A DNA stretch of 32,363 nucleotides, taken from Deltaproteobacteria bacterium (lineage in GTDB: Bacteria > Myxococcota_A > UBA9160 > UBA4427). Every line of letters begins with the position of its first letter. Within the stretch, counting starts at the first letter, position 1. The DNA is taken from positions 1 through 32,363 of the forward strand of contig PBFW01000055.1 in NCBI GenBank assembly GCA_002719955.1, read 5' to 3'. The notes beneath the pieces are model-generated. The model was not told where the DNA came from. It worked only from the letters and a program-made list of their open reading frames with translations, and did no database searches. Shown here one piece after another: positions 6,721 to 14,862 of the stretch. Both the position numbers and the translations under genes were made by a program.

Positions 6721-7923
6721 ATGATCACCTCAGCCCTCCTCCTGTTGGCTTGTCCGACCTCTCAAGCTCACGTCAGCCTCCCCGTCTCCGAGCCTGTCTT
6801 CGTTGAGCTCACTAAGGGACACGGGACGCTCCTCGCTGAAAAGAGCACTGTGCCACTCAGAGTCGCTGATGGTGAACAGTGGGTCGAAGGCCGAGGACAC
6901 CTCTCCCTCATGGCGAGCGCGAACGCCACCCTGCGCTGGCATGGACGGGCGAGCATTGAGCTCAGCGGTCCCTGCGAGCTCGAGTGGGAGCCTTGTGACG
7001 CGGACGGTGAGCTAGAGTGGAGCTTCCACAGCGTCACGAGCGCCGTGATTGAGGCGCGCAGAGGGCCTCTCTCGATAGCGCTGGGGACAGACTGGAGCGT
7101 CTCGATGCCTCCCGGCGCCTTCATCCTCCGCGGCCTCGCCGGAGGTGATTTTGAGGTCCACCAGCAAGCCGGCACCCCTGCCGACTACCAATGGGAGGGC
7201 TCGAAGGCGCACACGAGACCGACGCAGAGGGGCGTCATCGGGAGAAGCGTCAGGTTAGGTTCGACGCCGAGCGCCTCTCGCAGAGACCAAAGCGCAGAGC
7301 TCGAAGGCCGCCCTGAGTGGACGTGGCCCTGGCGTAAAGAGCCCAAGGACGTCGCGTCCTGGGGATACAGGGACTGGCCTTGGGTCGCCGGGCCGCCAAA
7401 GCCGGTCACGGTTCGCGTCGAGAGGGCCCCCGCCCCCTCCCAGACCGCGACATCGCCCGAGGAGATCAAGGTCATCGTCCAGCCCACGCCTCTAAGCACA
7501 GAGCCCGCCCCAGCGCCTGTTCACTTCGTCACTGAGGACATCGCTCCTGCCACCGAAGAGGGCCACAAGGCGCCTCCTGTTGCCCCTGAGAGCAACACTG
7601 AGGGCAACCCTGACGGAGACGGTTCTTGGGGCTGGGAGGACGACGAGTCCAAGACAGCGGGCCCCTGGCGTGGCCTGAACGAAGAGGGCTATCGCCGCTT
7701 CGGTGAGTACCACATTCAAAACAGGACAGGCATCCTCTACGAGGAGCTCACAGACGGTGGGATTCGATTCTGGATCCCCCAGAGCTACAAGACTGGAGGG
7801 TGGGTCCTCGGCCCGCGCCTCGACACGCGCCTCACGCCTGGTGGATCGATCGAGTTCGGTCCGAGCGGCGCCCTCCGGCAGCACTCCGGGGGAGTCCGCG
7901 TCCTCGCAGCCCTCGAGCGCTGA
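6721..7923 (+). CDS. Exported FecR-like hypothetical protein
   Basis: A 400-residue protein of unknown function. It begins MITSALLLLACPTSQA, a short hydrophobic leader that could be a lipoprotein signal (LLAC) or an ordinary signal peptide cut near TSQA. Residues of about 25-165 are beta-rich, with a run of alternating strands (DGEQWVEGRGHLSLMASANA, 49-68) recalling FecR / FecR-like periplasmic domains. A proline- and glutamate-rich linker follows (about 235-310), then a compact C-terminal region with aromatic and glycine residues. I chose ATG 6721 because AGGTG sits six bases upstream; a GTG at 6712 directly abuts the previous stop. It shares an operon with the inactive HAD protein. No enzyme motif is visible. 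Confidence 0.7.
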   Translation: MITSALLLLACPTSQAHVSLPVSEPVFVELTKGHGTLLAEKSTVPLRVADGEQWVEGRGHLSLMASANATLRWHGRASIELSGPCELEWEPCDADGELEWSFHSVTSAVIEARRGPLSIALGTDWSVSMPPGAFILRGLAGGDFEVHQQAGTPADYQWEGSKAHTRPTQRGVIGRSVRLGSTPSASRRDQSAELEGRPEWTWPWRKEPKDVASWGYRDWPWVAGPPKPVTVRVERAPAPSQTATSPEEIKVIVQPTPLSTEPAPAPVHFVTEDIAPATEEGHKAPPVAPESNTEGNPDGDGSWGWEDDESKTAGPWRGLNEEGYRRFGEYHIQNRTGILYEELTDGGIRFWIPQSYKTGGWVLGPRLDTRLTPGGSIEFGPSGALRQHSGGVRVLAALER

Positions 7924-7939
7924 GCGCCTCTCCGCTGAC

Positions 7940-8899
7940 TCAGCCCCCGAGTTGGCGCATGGGGACCGCCCCGTCACGCATCAGCTCATAGACCGGCGGC
8001 TTGGCGTCAGCCGCCGTCTGGAACAAGGTCGCGAGCGCCGACGCGCGCTCTTCTTCGGGGAGCGTCCCGCGCAGGACGCCGGCCAAGTCCACCTCTCCGC
8101 CAGAGAGCAAACAGGAACGAATCTTGCCCTCGGAGGTCACGCGCAAGCGATTGCAGCGGTCACAGAAGGGCCCTGAGATCGCTCGGATGAACCCGACCCG
8201 GGCGCCCCCGACGAGCCAGAGCTCGGCGGGCCCTCCGCTCCTGTCGGTGGCGACAGGCTGGAGCTCCCCGAACTCTTCACGGAGCCGCGCGCGGATCTCA
8301 TCTGGGTCGACCCGCCAAGAGGTCAGGCGCGAGTCATCCATCGGCATATGCTCGATGAAGCGGACCTCGACGTCCTCTGCGATCGCAAAGCGCACGAACT
8401 CAACGACCTCTTCTTCATTGACCCCGCCGAGCAAGACCACGTTCAGCTTGCGCCTCTGGATACCTGCTCGCCGTGCTGCCCGCAGCCCCTCCACGACCGC
8501 GTCCAATGAGCCTGAGCTCGTGAGCTCACGAAAGCGCGCCGGGTCCAGGCTGTCTAGGCTCACGTTCACAGTGCGGAGCCCGGCTTTGGCGAGCTCTTCG
8601 GCCCTCCCTGCGAGCAAGAGGCCGTTCGTTGTCATCGCGACCTCCACGATCTGCGAGGTCGCGACGACCTCCTCTACCACCTCTGCGAGGTCGGGTCTCA
8701 GGAGGGGCTCGCCGCCGGTGAGGCGGATCTTGCGGAAGCCTAGGCGTTCGCCCGCGACACGAACGAGCTCACCTATCTCACGCGCTGAGAGGCTCTCCTT
8801 CGGCTCCTCCTGGAGGGTGCAGTAGCTGCAGCTCATCTGGCACCTGTCGGTGACCGAGATGCGCAGATAGGTGACGTTACGGTGGAAACGGTCGATCAC
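7940..8899 (-). CDS. moaA: GTP 3',8-cyclase MoaA (molybdenum cofactor biosynthesis)
   Basis: A 319-residue radical-SAM enzyme that converts GTP to 3',8-cyclo-7,8-dihydro-GTP, the first step of molybdopterin synthesis. The radical-SAM cluster motif is C-x3-C-x2-C at Cys20, Cys24 and Cys27, followed by the glycine-rich LTGGEPLLRPDL SAM-binding segment. The second, GTP-binding cluster is also present near the C-terminus: the FCDRCNRLRV pair and a third cysteine 13 residues on (IRSCLL). The C-terminus ends in Gly-Gly, as is typical and functionally important in MoaA. The start is a GTG that overlaps the mcsB stop (GTGA), which implies translational coupling to the protein arginine kinase. No other moa, moe or mob gene is in the window. 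Confidence 0.95.
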   Translation of the reverse strand: MIDRFHRNVTYLRISVTDRCQMSCSYCTLQEEPKESLSAREIGELVRVAGERLGFRKIRLTGGEPLLRPDLAEVVEEVVATSQIVEVAMTTNGLLLAGRAEELAKAGLRTVNVSLDSLDPARFRELTSSGSLDAVVEGLRAARRAGIQRRKLNVVLLGGVNEEEVVEFVRFAIAEDVEVRFIEHMPMDDSRLTSWRVDPDEIRARLREEFGELQPVATDRSGGPAELWLVGGARVGFIRAISGPFCDRCNRLRVTSEGKIRSCLLSGGEVDLAGVLRGTLPEEERASALATLFQTAADAKPPVYELMRDGAVPMRQLGG

Positions 8900-10032
8900 G
8901 ACGATATCTGGGGCCCCCTACCAGGGCCCTCGTTCGTTAGCCGTTGGCGGAGGAAGCCCGCGCGGAAGCGGTCACGCTCTGAGACGTCTAGCACCTCGTC
9001 TGCGTCAGCGCCGCCTGGGGCGAGCGCTTGGAGGTGGCCCTTCTGGACCTGAATGCCGAGCTCGTTCAAGAGGGAGATCGAGGGCCCCTCATCGATAGCG
9101 AGGTGCTTGCCGAGGCGCACGTTGGACAGGTGAGCGAGGGCAGCCTCGGTCGGCATCGCGCGCGAGGTGCGCAAGAGTGCGATCGAGCGACTGATCCTGT
9201 CCCTGAGGGCGGCGCCTTGATCTTCGAGGAGCGCGGCGCGCACCTTGCGCTCAAAGTGGACGATCACCGGGACGAGCGAGCGCAGGTCTTCGATGAGGTC
9301 GTCCTCGGTCCGACCGAGCGTCACCTGGTTCGAGACCTGATAGAAGTCCCCCGCTGCCTTGCTCCCTTCACCGTAGAGACCGCGCACAGCGAGCCCTGTG
9401 CGCTGCGCCGCAGCGAAGACCTTCTCGAGCTCGCTCCGCACCAGGCCGAGCGCGGGGAGGTGCAGCATCACCGATGCGCGCAAGCCCGTCCCGACGTTCG
9501 TAGGGCATCCCGTCAGATAACCGAGGCGCTTGCTCACGGCGAACTGCACTCGCCCTTCGAGCAATCGATCTACGGACTGAGCTGAGCGCCAGGCGCTGTC
9601 GATGTCAAAGCCTGCCTCGATCGCCTGGACGCGCAGGTGGTCCTCTTCGTTGACCATGATCGAGAGGGTCTCGCGCTCGCCGAACGCGACCGCTCTACCG
9701 GGCAAGGTCTTCGTCGACTGCTCCACGGGGGCCATGTCTCTGCTGATGAGGTGCCGCTCTCGGAGCATCAAGCGCAGCACGACCGGCGCGTCCTTCATCT
9801 CGACCCACAAGGTCTCGCCATCTAGCTCGACGCTCAGGAGGTGCTGACGGAGGATCTCACACAGGTCGAGGGCGGACCTCTCGTCCAGCTTGGGGACGAA
9901 GGGGTAGCCACCGATGTTTCGCGCGAGGCGGACTCGGCAGGACACGACCACGTCGGCCTCAGGGCCTTCGCAGGTCAGCCAGCTCCCGACGCGGGACGCG
10001 AGGCGGTGTACATCTATGGGTGAGAATGACAT
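8896..10032 (-). CDS. mcsB: Protein arginine kinase McsB
   Basis: A 378-residue ATP:guanido phosphotransferase of the bacterial McsB type, which phosphorylates arginines in proteins and marks them for ClpCP in Firmicutes. Visible signatures are the ATP-binding VVSCRVRLARNI (29-40), the catalytic NEEDH loop (128-132) and CPTNVGTGLRASV (176-188) with the reactive cysteine Cys176. The RDRFRA sequence at 353-358 matches the RDxxRA phosphoarginine-sensing motif that separates McsB from metazoan creatine/arginine kinases. Length is as expected. In Firmicutes it lies in ctsR-mcsA-mcsB-clpC; here neither a zinc-finger McsA nor ClpC is adjacent, and the downstream coupled gene is moaA. The ATG at 10032 is followed within the first 40 residues by the conserved core, so the start is secure. 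Confidence 0.93.
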   Translation of the reverse strand: MSFSPIDVHRLASRVGSWLTCEGPEADVVVSCRVRLARNIGGYPFVPKLDERSALDLCEILRQHLLSVELDGETLWVEMKDAPVVLRLMLRERHLISRDMAPVEQSTKTLPGRAVAFGERETLSIMVNEEDHLRVQAIEAGFDIDSAWRSAQSVDRLLEGRVQFAVSKRLGYLTGCPTNVGTGLRASVMLHLPALGLVRSELEKVFAAAQRTGLAVRGLYGEGSKAAGDFYQVSNQVTLGRTEDDLIEDLRSLVPVIVHFERKVRAALLEDQGAALRDRISRSIALLRTSRAMPTEAALAHLSNVRLGKHLAIDEGPSISLLNELGIQVQKGHLQALAPGGADADEVLDVSERDRFRAGFLRQRLTNEGPGRGPQISS

Positions 10033-10162
10033 GGCTCTCTAGGGGCCCTGTGGGCCGTACTCTCATAGCCTATCTTCCCAAGCCTTCCCAACGAACCGAA
10101 TCCCCGTACCGCTCGCCTTGCCCAACCCGGAGTCTGGTGCCATCCTTGGGCAGAGACCCCCC

Positions 10163-11947
10163 GTGGACGTCCCCTCCCTCATCGTCATCGCGACCCTCGC
10201 GACGGCCCTGATCCTCTTCGTGACAGATGCGTTCCGTTACGAGGTGATCGCCGTTGGAGTCGCCGTCATCATGGCCGCGACCGGCGTGCTGGACCCAGAG
10301 GAGGCTTTCAGCGGGTTCTCTTCTCCCGCCGTCTTCCTGGTCGCCGCCATGTACGTCTTCGGCGCCGCCTTCACGCGCTGGGGCGTGACCGAGTCCATCG
10401 GGCAGCGCTTCCTCGGAGGAGACGAGGCCTCTGAGCGCTCGCTCGTCTTCCGCATTGTCCTGCTCTCGGGGGTGCTCTCTAGCTTCTTATCGAACGCTGG
10501 AGTCGTAGCCATCCTCATCCCCGTGCTGGGCAGCGTCTCGCGTGACACGAAGATCCCAGCCTCGCGGCTGTTCATGCCCCTCGCCTTCGGCAGCCTCCTA
10601 GGAGGACTGGTCACCCTGATCGGGACCTCCAAGAACCTCGCCGTGAACGAGGTGCTCATCGACTGCGGCTCACAGCCCTTCGGCCTCTTCGACTTCTCCA
10701 TCCTGGGTCTCGCTCTCTTAGGTGTCGGCGCGCTCTACTTCCTCGGGCCTGGCTTACGACTCCTCCCGACCAAACGTCAGGACGAGTCTCTGACCGAGCA
10801 CTACCACGTGCGTGAGTTCGTGACCGAGATGCTCGTGAAGCCCTCAAGCACGCTCATCAACCGCGCCATGGGAGACGCGGAGTTCTTAAAAGACCACGAC
10901 GTCACAGTCCTGGGGATCGTGCGACCTGACGCGAGCTCGATCCTCGCCCCGGGGCCTTACAACCGCATCCGCTCCGACGACACCCTCGTCCTCCAAGGCG
11001 AGCCTGATGCGATCCTCAAGATCCGCAGGGACCTCGACCTCCAAGACGCTGGCAGCGTCGACGTGGGCGGGACCCGCCTCCACTCCGGAGACGTCGCGCT
11101 CGTCGAGGCCGTCATCCCCCCTGGCTCTACCCTCGTGGGTCAATCCCTCAGCGGCTCTGAGTATCAAGAGCACTCCGGCCTCAACGTGATCGCTCTCTCG
11201 AAGGGCGGAAAGCTCCAAGCCAGCGGCATCCGACAAGCGCGCCTCGTGGTCGGAGACACGCTCCTCATCCAAGGGCACCTGCGCGACATCGAGCGCGCCA
11301 AGCGTGACAGAGAGCTCCTCATCCTCGAGCAAAAGGAGCTTCAGCCCATCGGCAGGGGCGGCCTGATCACCGTCCTCGCGCTGACCCTGGTCCTCCTCGT
11401 GGCCTTCCTGGGTCTCATGAAGATCTCAGTCGCTGCGATCGCGGGAGCGCTCTTCCTCGTCGCCGCCCGGGTCGTGCAGCCTCGCGAGGTGTACCAGGCT
11501 ATGGACTGGACGGCGCTCATCTTGATCGGCGGCATGCTCGCCCTCGGCAAGGCCTTCCAGGTCACCGGTTTGGCTGACCAGGTCGCCACCGTAATCACCG
11601 GCCTCGCCGGTGAAGACCTCGGCAATGAGCTCTTGGTCGGACTCTTCCTCATCATCACAGGGGTCCTGACGCAGCTCACGACCCACATCGCGTCAGCGGT
11701 GATCATGGCACCGATCGCGGTCTCAACGGCGGCTGGCCTCGGGATCAGCGACCGCCCCCTGCTCATGGCGGTCCTCGCCGGCGCGAGCCTCGCGTTCATG
11801 TCGCCGGTCGCCCACCAGGCGAACACGATGGTGATGGGCCCCGGCGACTATCGCTACAAGGACTTCCTCCGTGCTGGCGCCCCGCTCACGCTCATTGAGT
11901 ACGTCGCCGCGTACTTCTTGATCCCGATCCTCTTCCCGTTCGTGTAG
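10163..11947 (+). CDS. SLC13/DASS-type permease with two RCK_C (TrkA-C) domains
   Basis: An integral membrane protein of about 594 residues. Hydrophobic helices fill roughly 1-200 and 390-594. Between them two RCK_C (TrkA-C) domains sit in tandem at about 215-295 and 305-385, each ending in a DTLLIQG- or DTLVLQG-like strand. The re-entrant hairpin motifs of divalent-anion/sodium symporters appear as LSNAGVVAILIPV in the first half and TTHIASAVIMAPIAV in the second; the usual asparagine is histidine in the latter. Related proteins carry sulfate, dicarboxylates or similar anions; the substrate cannot be read from sequence. I start at GTG 10163, which puts the first helix right after the N-terminus; a TTG at 10118 would add 15 residues, and neither has a good Shine-Dalgarno. 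It is divergent from mcsB and convergent with the coiled-coil methyltransferase gene. Confidence 0.9.
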   Translation: MDVPSLIVIATLATALILFVTDAFRYEVIAVGVAVIMAATGVLDPEEAFSGFSSPAVFLVAAMYVFGAAFTRWGVTESIGQRFLGGDEASERSLVFRIVLLSGVLSSFLSNAGVVAILIPVLGSVSRDTKIPASRLFMPLAFGSLLGGLVTLIGTSKNLAVNEVLIDCGSQPFGLFDFSILGLALLGVGALYFLGPGLRLLPTKRQDESLTEHYHVREFVTEMLVKPSSTLINRAMGDAEFLKDHDVTVLGIVRPDASSILAPGPYNRIRSDDTLVLQGEPDAILKIRRDLDLQDAGSVDVGGTRLHSGDVALVEAVIPPGSTLVGQSLSGSEYQEHSGLNVIALSKGGKLQASGIRQARLVVGDTLLIQGHLRDIERAKRDRELLILEQKELQPIGRGGLITVLALTLVLLVAFLGLMKISVAAIAGALFLVAARVVQPREVYQAMDWTALILIGGMLALGKAFQVTGLADQVATVITGLAGEDLGNELLVGLFLIITGVLTQLTTHIASAVIMAPIAVSTAAGLGISDRPLLMAVLAGASLAFMSPVAHQANTMVMGPGDYRYKDFLRAGAPLTLIEYVAAYFLIPILFPFV

Positions 11948-11958
11948 GACCCGCGCGC

Positions 11959-14862
11959 CTAGTACTTGCGCCTCGTCCCCAAGAAGGCGCGCACCAGGTT
12001 CTTCCAGCGGCTCCCCATCTCTTTACGCATAAAGGCGAGCGTCTCTCGCTCTCCACCGAGCTCATCCGAGAGCACCTGAAGCTCAGCTTCGACCCCCGCT
12101 CGTGCCTGGACGCTGTCGAGGAGGGCGTCCTGGGTGCCGCGCAGCTCACCTTCGATCTTTTGTGCCATCTCCTCGACTCGCCGAAGGTCTACCTCCACGC
12201 CTTCACGGGCGGACACATTCTTCTCGAGCTCTGAGCGGAGATCAGCCATGACCTCCCGGTGAACATCGAGGTCTTCAAGCAGGCGCTGCTGCTCTGCCGT
12301 GGCCTTCTCCTGGGCGGCTCTCAGCGCGACCTCATGCTCTCCCTCGAGGCCTCCGAGCGCGTCACGGACGGCCTCGAGCTCTTGGGAACGTTCAGCGAGC
12401 ACAGCCTGGTGCCCTCGCAGGTCCTGCTGAAGAGCCTCGACGACCTCGGCTGACTCTTCGCGTATACGGTCGGCGTCCTCTCGCGCCTTCGCGCTCTCTT
12501 CCTCTCGTGCCTTAAGAGCGGCCTCGGTCGCCCGTGACACCTCCTGGAGCTCTTCCACGAGCGCTCGGTGGCCGCTCAGATCCGCCTCTAGCGCCCGGCG
12601 GGCCTCTAGGCCTTCCTCACGCTCGCGCTCAAGCTCTGAATGCATCCTCCCAGCATCCGCCTGGGCCTGAGACACGAGCTCCTCCAGGCTCTCTAGGGAG
12701 CTCCGGTGATCGCTCAACTGCTGCTCATACTCAGCCCGCATCGAGCCGACCTCTTCGCGCTCCCGCGCGAGCTCCGCCTCGAGGTCTAGCGCTCCTCGGT
12801 AGACCTCTTGGAGCAACCCCTCGAGCTCCTTCACCGTCTCTCGATGAGTGCCCAGATCAGCTGAGAGCTCTCCCTGCACACAGTCGAACTCCTGGCGCGC
12901 CTCATAGAGCTGCTTCTCGAGGCCGGACGCCACGAAGCGCACTCGCTCAAGCTCTGAGTTGAGCTCAGCGATGACCTCTCGGTGAGATGAGATCTCCTCC
13001 TCGAACTCGTCCCTGGCCTCGTCGATCTCTTTGCGCTCTCTCTCAATCTCCCCCTCCAAGCTTCGAGCCCCCTCAAGGGCGAGCGCTAGCTCAGCCTCGA
13101 GCGTCTCGACAGCCTCCACCTGCCCAGCGTAGGTCGCGCTCATCTCAGCGTGTGAGTCCTTGTGCCCCGCGAGGTCTTGTTCGAGGACCTCGATCGTCTC
13201 TGCGGCGGCGGTTCGCTCGCGCTCCAACTCAGCGTGTGAGTCCTTGTGCCCCGCGAGGTCCTGCTCGAGGACCTCGATCGTCTCTGCGGTGGCGGCTCGC
13301 TCGCGCTCTAGCTCTGTCTCGAGCGTCTCGACAGCTTCCACCTGCCCGGTGTAGGTCGCGCTCATCTCAGCGTGCGAGTCCTTGTGCGCAGCGAGGTCTT
13401 GTTCGAGCGCCTCGATCGTCTCTAGAGCGCCCTCTCGCTCCGTCTCGAGCGACTCCTCCAAGACATGGATGTGTTCGTTCAGGCCGTGGAACTGGCTCTC
13501 GAGCGCGCCTGAGGCCTCCTGATGGGCCTTAAGCTCGGCCTTCAACTGAGAGACGACCTCCTCGGTCTCTTCGCCCTGGGCCTGGGCTGCGAGGGCGAGC
13601 TTCTCACCCTCAGCGTCCCTGAGCTTGAGGAGCTCCTCAAGCTGCGCTCGCACATCCTTGTGGCTCTCAAGATCCGCCTCGAGCGCGGCGATGCTCTCTG
13701 CGCTCTCGCTCTGCTCGCGCGCGAGCTCCTTCTCGACGAGCTCGAGCTCTGCCTCTCGCTCACTGACGACGCCCTCTAAGGCCTCTCGCGCGCGGACATT
13801 TCCGCCGAGGTCTTGCTCAATAGCCTTGAGCGCCTTAGCCGAGGCCTTGCGCTCTTCGCGCGCCTCTCGCGCGATCGCCTTCAGCTCTGCTCGGAGGTCG
13901 CGCGCGTCGAGGCGCAGCTGCTTCGTCATGTCCTTGCGGCGCTGAATCTCTTCGCGCGCATCGCTCAGAGATGCAGCGTGCTGCCCGATGTCATCGGCGA
14001 GCGCAGCGTTCACCTCGTGGAGCCGCTCCCACTCTGGAGTGATCGCGTCCCTTTGGACGTCAAAGCGCATCAACTCCTTGGCCAGGGCTGTGATCGGCTT
14101 CGTCGCGTTCGCCGGCGCGGAGTGCTCAGAGAAGAGCCCCTCCGTGTCAGGCAGGCGCGCGCCGCCGAAGGCCGCCACCACCGCGTGGCGGTAGACCTCT
14201 CCGTCATGATCGTGGGTATAGAGCGCCTCGTTGTAGAAGCGGTGGAACTCAGCCGCGAGTCCGCGCAGCGGAGCGTCCCGGTCCATGTACATCGAGAGGC
14301 ACATCAGACCGAGCCAGCGCTCGATGTTCGCGTGCCCGACGCTCACGACCTCGCCGCCCAGCTGGCCGAGCTGCGCCTCGACGTCGCGCCGCTTGGGGAG
14401 GCCGTGAAGGTGGTGCTCTTCCAGATACCGGTGATGAAGCTCGAGCTTCTCTGTCAGGAAGCCGCGCAGCCTCGCTTCGGCGTCGGCGACACGCTGTGTC
14501 TCATAGGGACCCGCGTGAATGACCCAGCTCTTGGCCACGCGCCAAGACTCCTCGACGAAGGCAGCGCGTCGTTTGGTCGGGATGTGCTCTAGGGTGTCGA
14601 AGGAGACGACCGCGTCGAAGCTCTCTGCGCCGAAGGGCAGGCGGGAGCCGTCCCCTAAGACGAGGCCGCTGAGCTCTGAGCCCTCTAGGTCGACGATGTC
14701 CACGCGGTCTCTGGGCAGGAACTTACGGAGGAGTCCAGTCCGGCCGCCCACGTCAAGGATTCGCAGCGGCCCGCGGCCCTCTCGAACCCTCTCGATGAGG
14801 TCCGCGACCAAGCGGTAGCGCTGGTACTGGTCGAACGGGAGGCTCGTGTCGCCCTTGCTCAT
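11959..14862 (-). CDS. SAM-dependent methyltransferase with very long coiled coil (putative chain-length ruler)
   Basis: A 967-residue protein. Residues 1-~240 are a class I methyltransferase: motif I ILDVGGRTGLL (35-45), an acidic strand end IVDLEG (56-61), and SFDAVVSFDTLEHIP (81-95). From about 275 to 940 the sequence is almost uninterrupted coiled coil, rich in Glu, Leu, Ala and Arg, containing recently duplicated blocks (DNA repeats at 13096-13423). The last 25 residues are basic and amphipathic (GSRWKNLVRAFLGTRRKY at the end), suiting membrane contact. The ATG at 14862 overlaps the wzt stop (ATGA), so it is translationally coupled to the exporter. In E. coli O9a, WbdD joins a terminating kinase/methyltransferase to a coiled-coil ruler that sets O-polysaccharide length; this gene has the same logic and position, though no kinase domain is seen. 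Methylation of the glycan end is an inference. An upstream in-frame ATG at 14919 lies inside wzt and is rejected. Confidence 0.85.
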   Translation of the reverse strand: MSKGDTSLPFDQYQRYRLVADLIERVREGRGPLRILDVGGRTGLLRKFLPRDRVDIVDLEGSELSGLVLGDGSRLPFGAESFDAVVSFDTLEHIPTKRRAAFVEESWRVAKSWVIHAGPYETQRVADAEARLRGFLTEKLELHHRYLEEHHLHGLPKRRDVEAQLGQLGGEVVSVGHANIERWLGLMCLSMYMDRDAPLRGLAAEFHRFYNEALYTHDHDGEVYRHAVVAAFGGARLPDTEGLFSEHSAPANATKPITALAKELMRFDVQRDAITPEWERLHEVNAALADDIGQHAASLSDAREEIQRRKDMTKQLRLDARDLRAELKAIAREAREERKASAKALKAIEQDLGGNVRAREALEGVVSEREAELELVEKELAREQSESAESIAALEADLESHKDVRAQLEELLKLRDAEGEKLALAAQAQGEETEEVVSQLKAELKAHQEASGALESQFHGLNEHIHVLEESLETEREGALETIEALEQDLAAHKDSHAEMSATYTGQVEAVETLETELERERAATAETIEVLEQDLAGHKDSHAELERERTAAAETIEVLEQDLAGHKDSHAEMSATYAGQVEAVETLEAELALALEGARSLEGEIERERKEIDEARDEFEEEISSHREVIAELNSELERVRFVASGLEKQLYEARQEFDCVQGELSADLGTHRETVKELEGLLQEVYRGALDLEAELAREREEVGSMRAEYEQQLSDHRSSLESLEELVSQAQADAGRMHSELEREREEGLEARRALEADLSGHRALVEELQEVSRATEAALKAREEESAKAREDADRIREESAEVVEALQQDLRGHQAVLAERSQELEAVRDALGGLEGEHEVALRAAQEKATAEQQRLLEDLDVHREVMADLRSELEKNVSAREGVEVDLRRVEEMAQKIEGELRGTQDALLDSVQARAGVEAELQVLSDELGGERETLAFMRKEMGSRWKNLVRAFLGTRRKY
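13096..13423. repeat. In-frame tandem duplications within the coiled-coil gene
   Basis: Two nested direct repeats. A 106-base segment at 13096-13201 recurs at 13318-13423 (offset 222 bases, 74 codons) with about 8 differences by eye. An 81-base segment at 13144-13224 recurs immediately at 13228-13308 (offset 84 bases, 28 codons) with about 4 differences. All offsets are multiples of three and of roughly seven-residue heptads (28 codons is four heptads), so the coil can lengthen or shorten without breaking the frame. The encoded unit contains EVLEQDLAGHKDSHAE. Confidence 0.9.

Noticed and set aside
13096..13423. CRISPR array or mobile-element repeat
   Set aside because: Repeats are in frame with a coiled-coil gene, have no regular short unique spacers, and translate to heptad-like protein.
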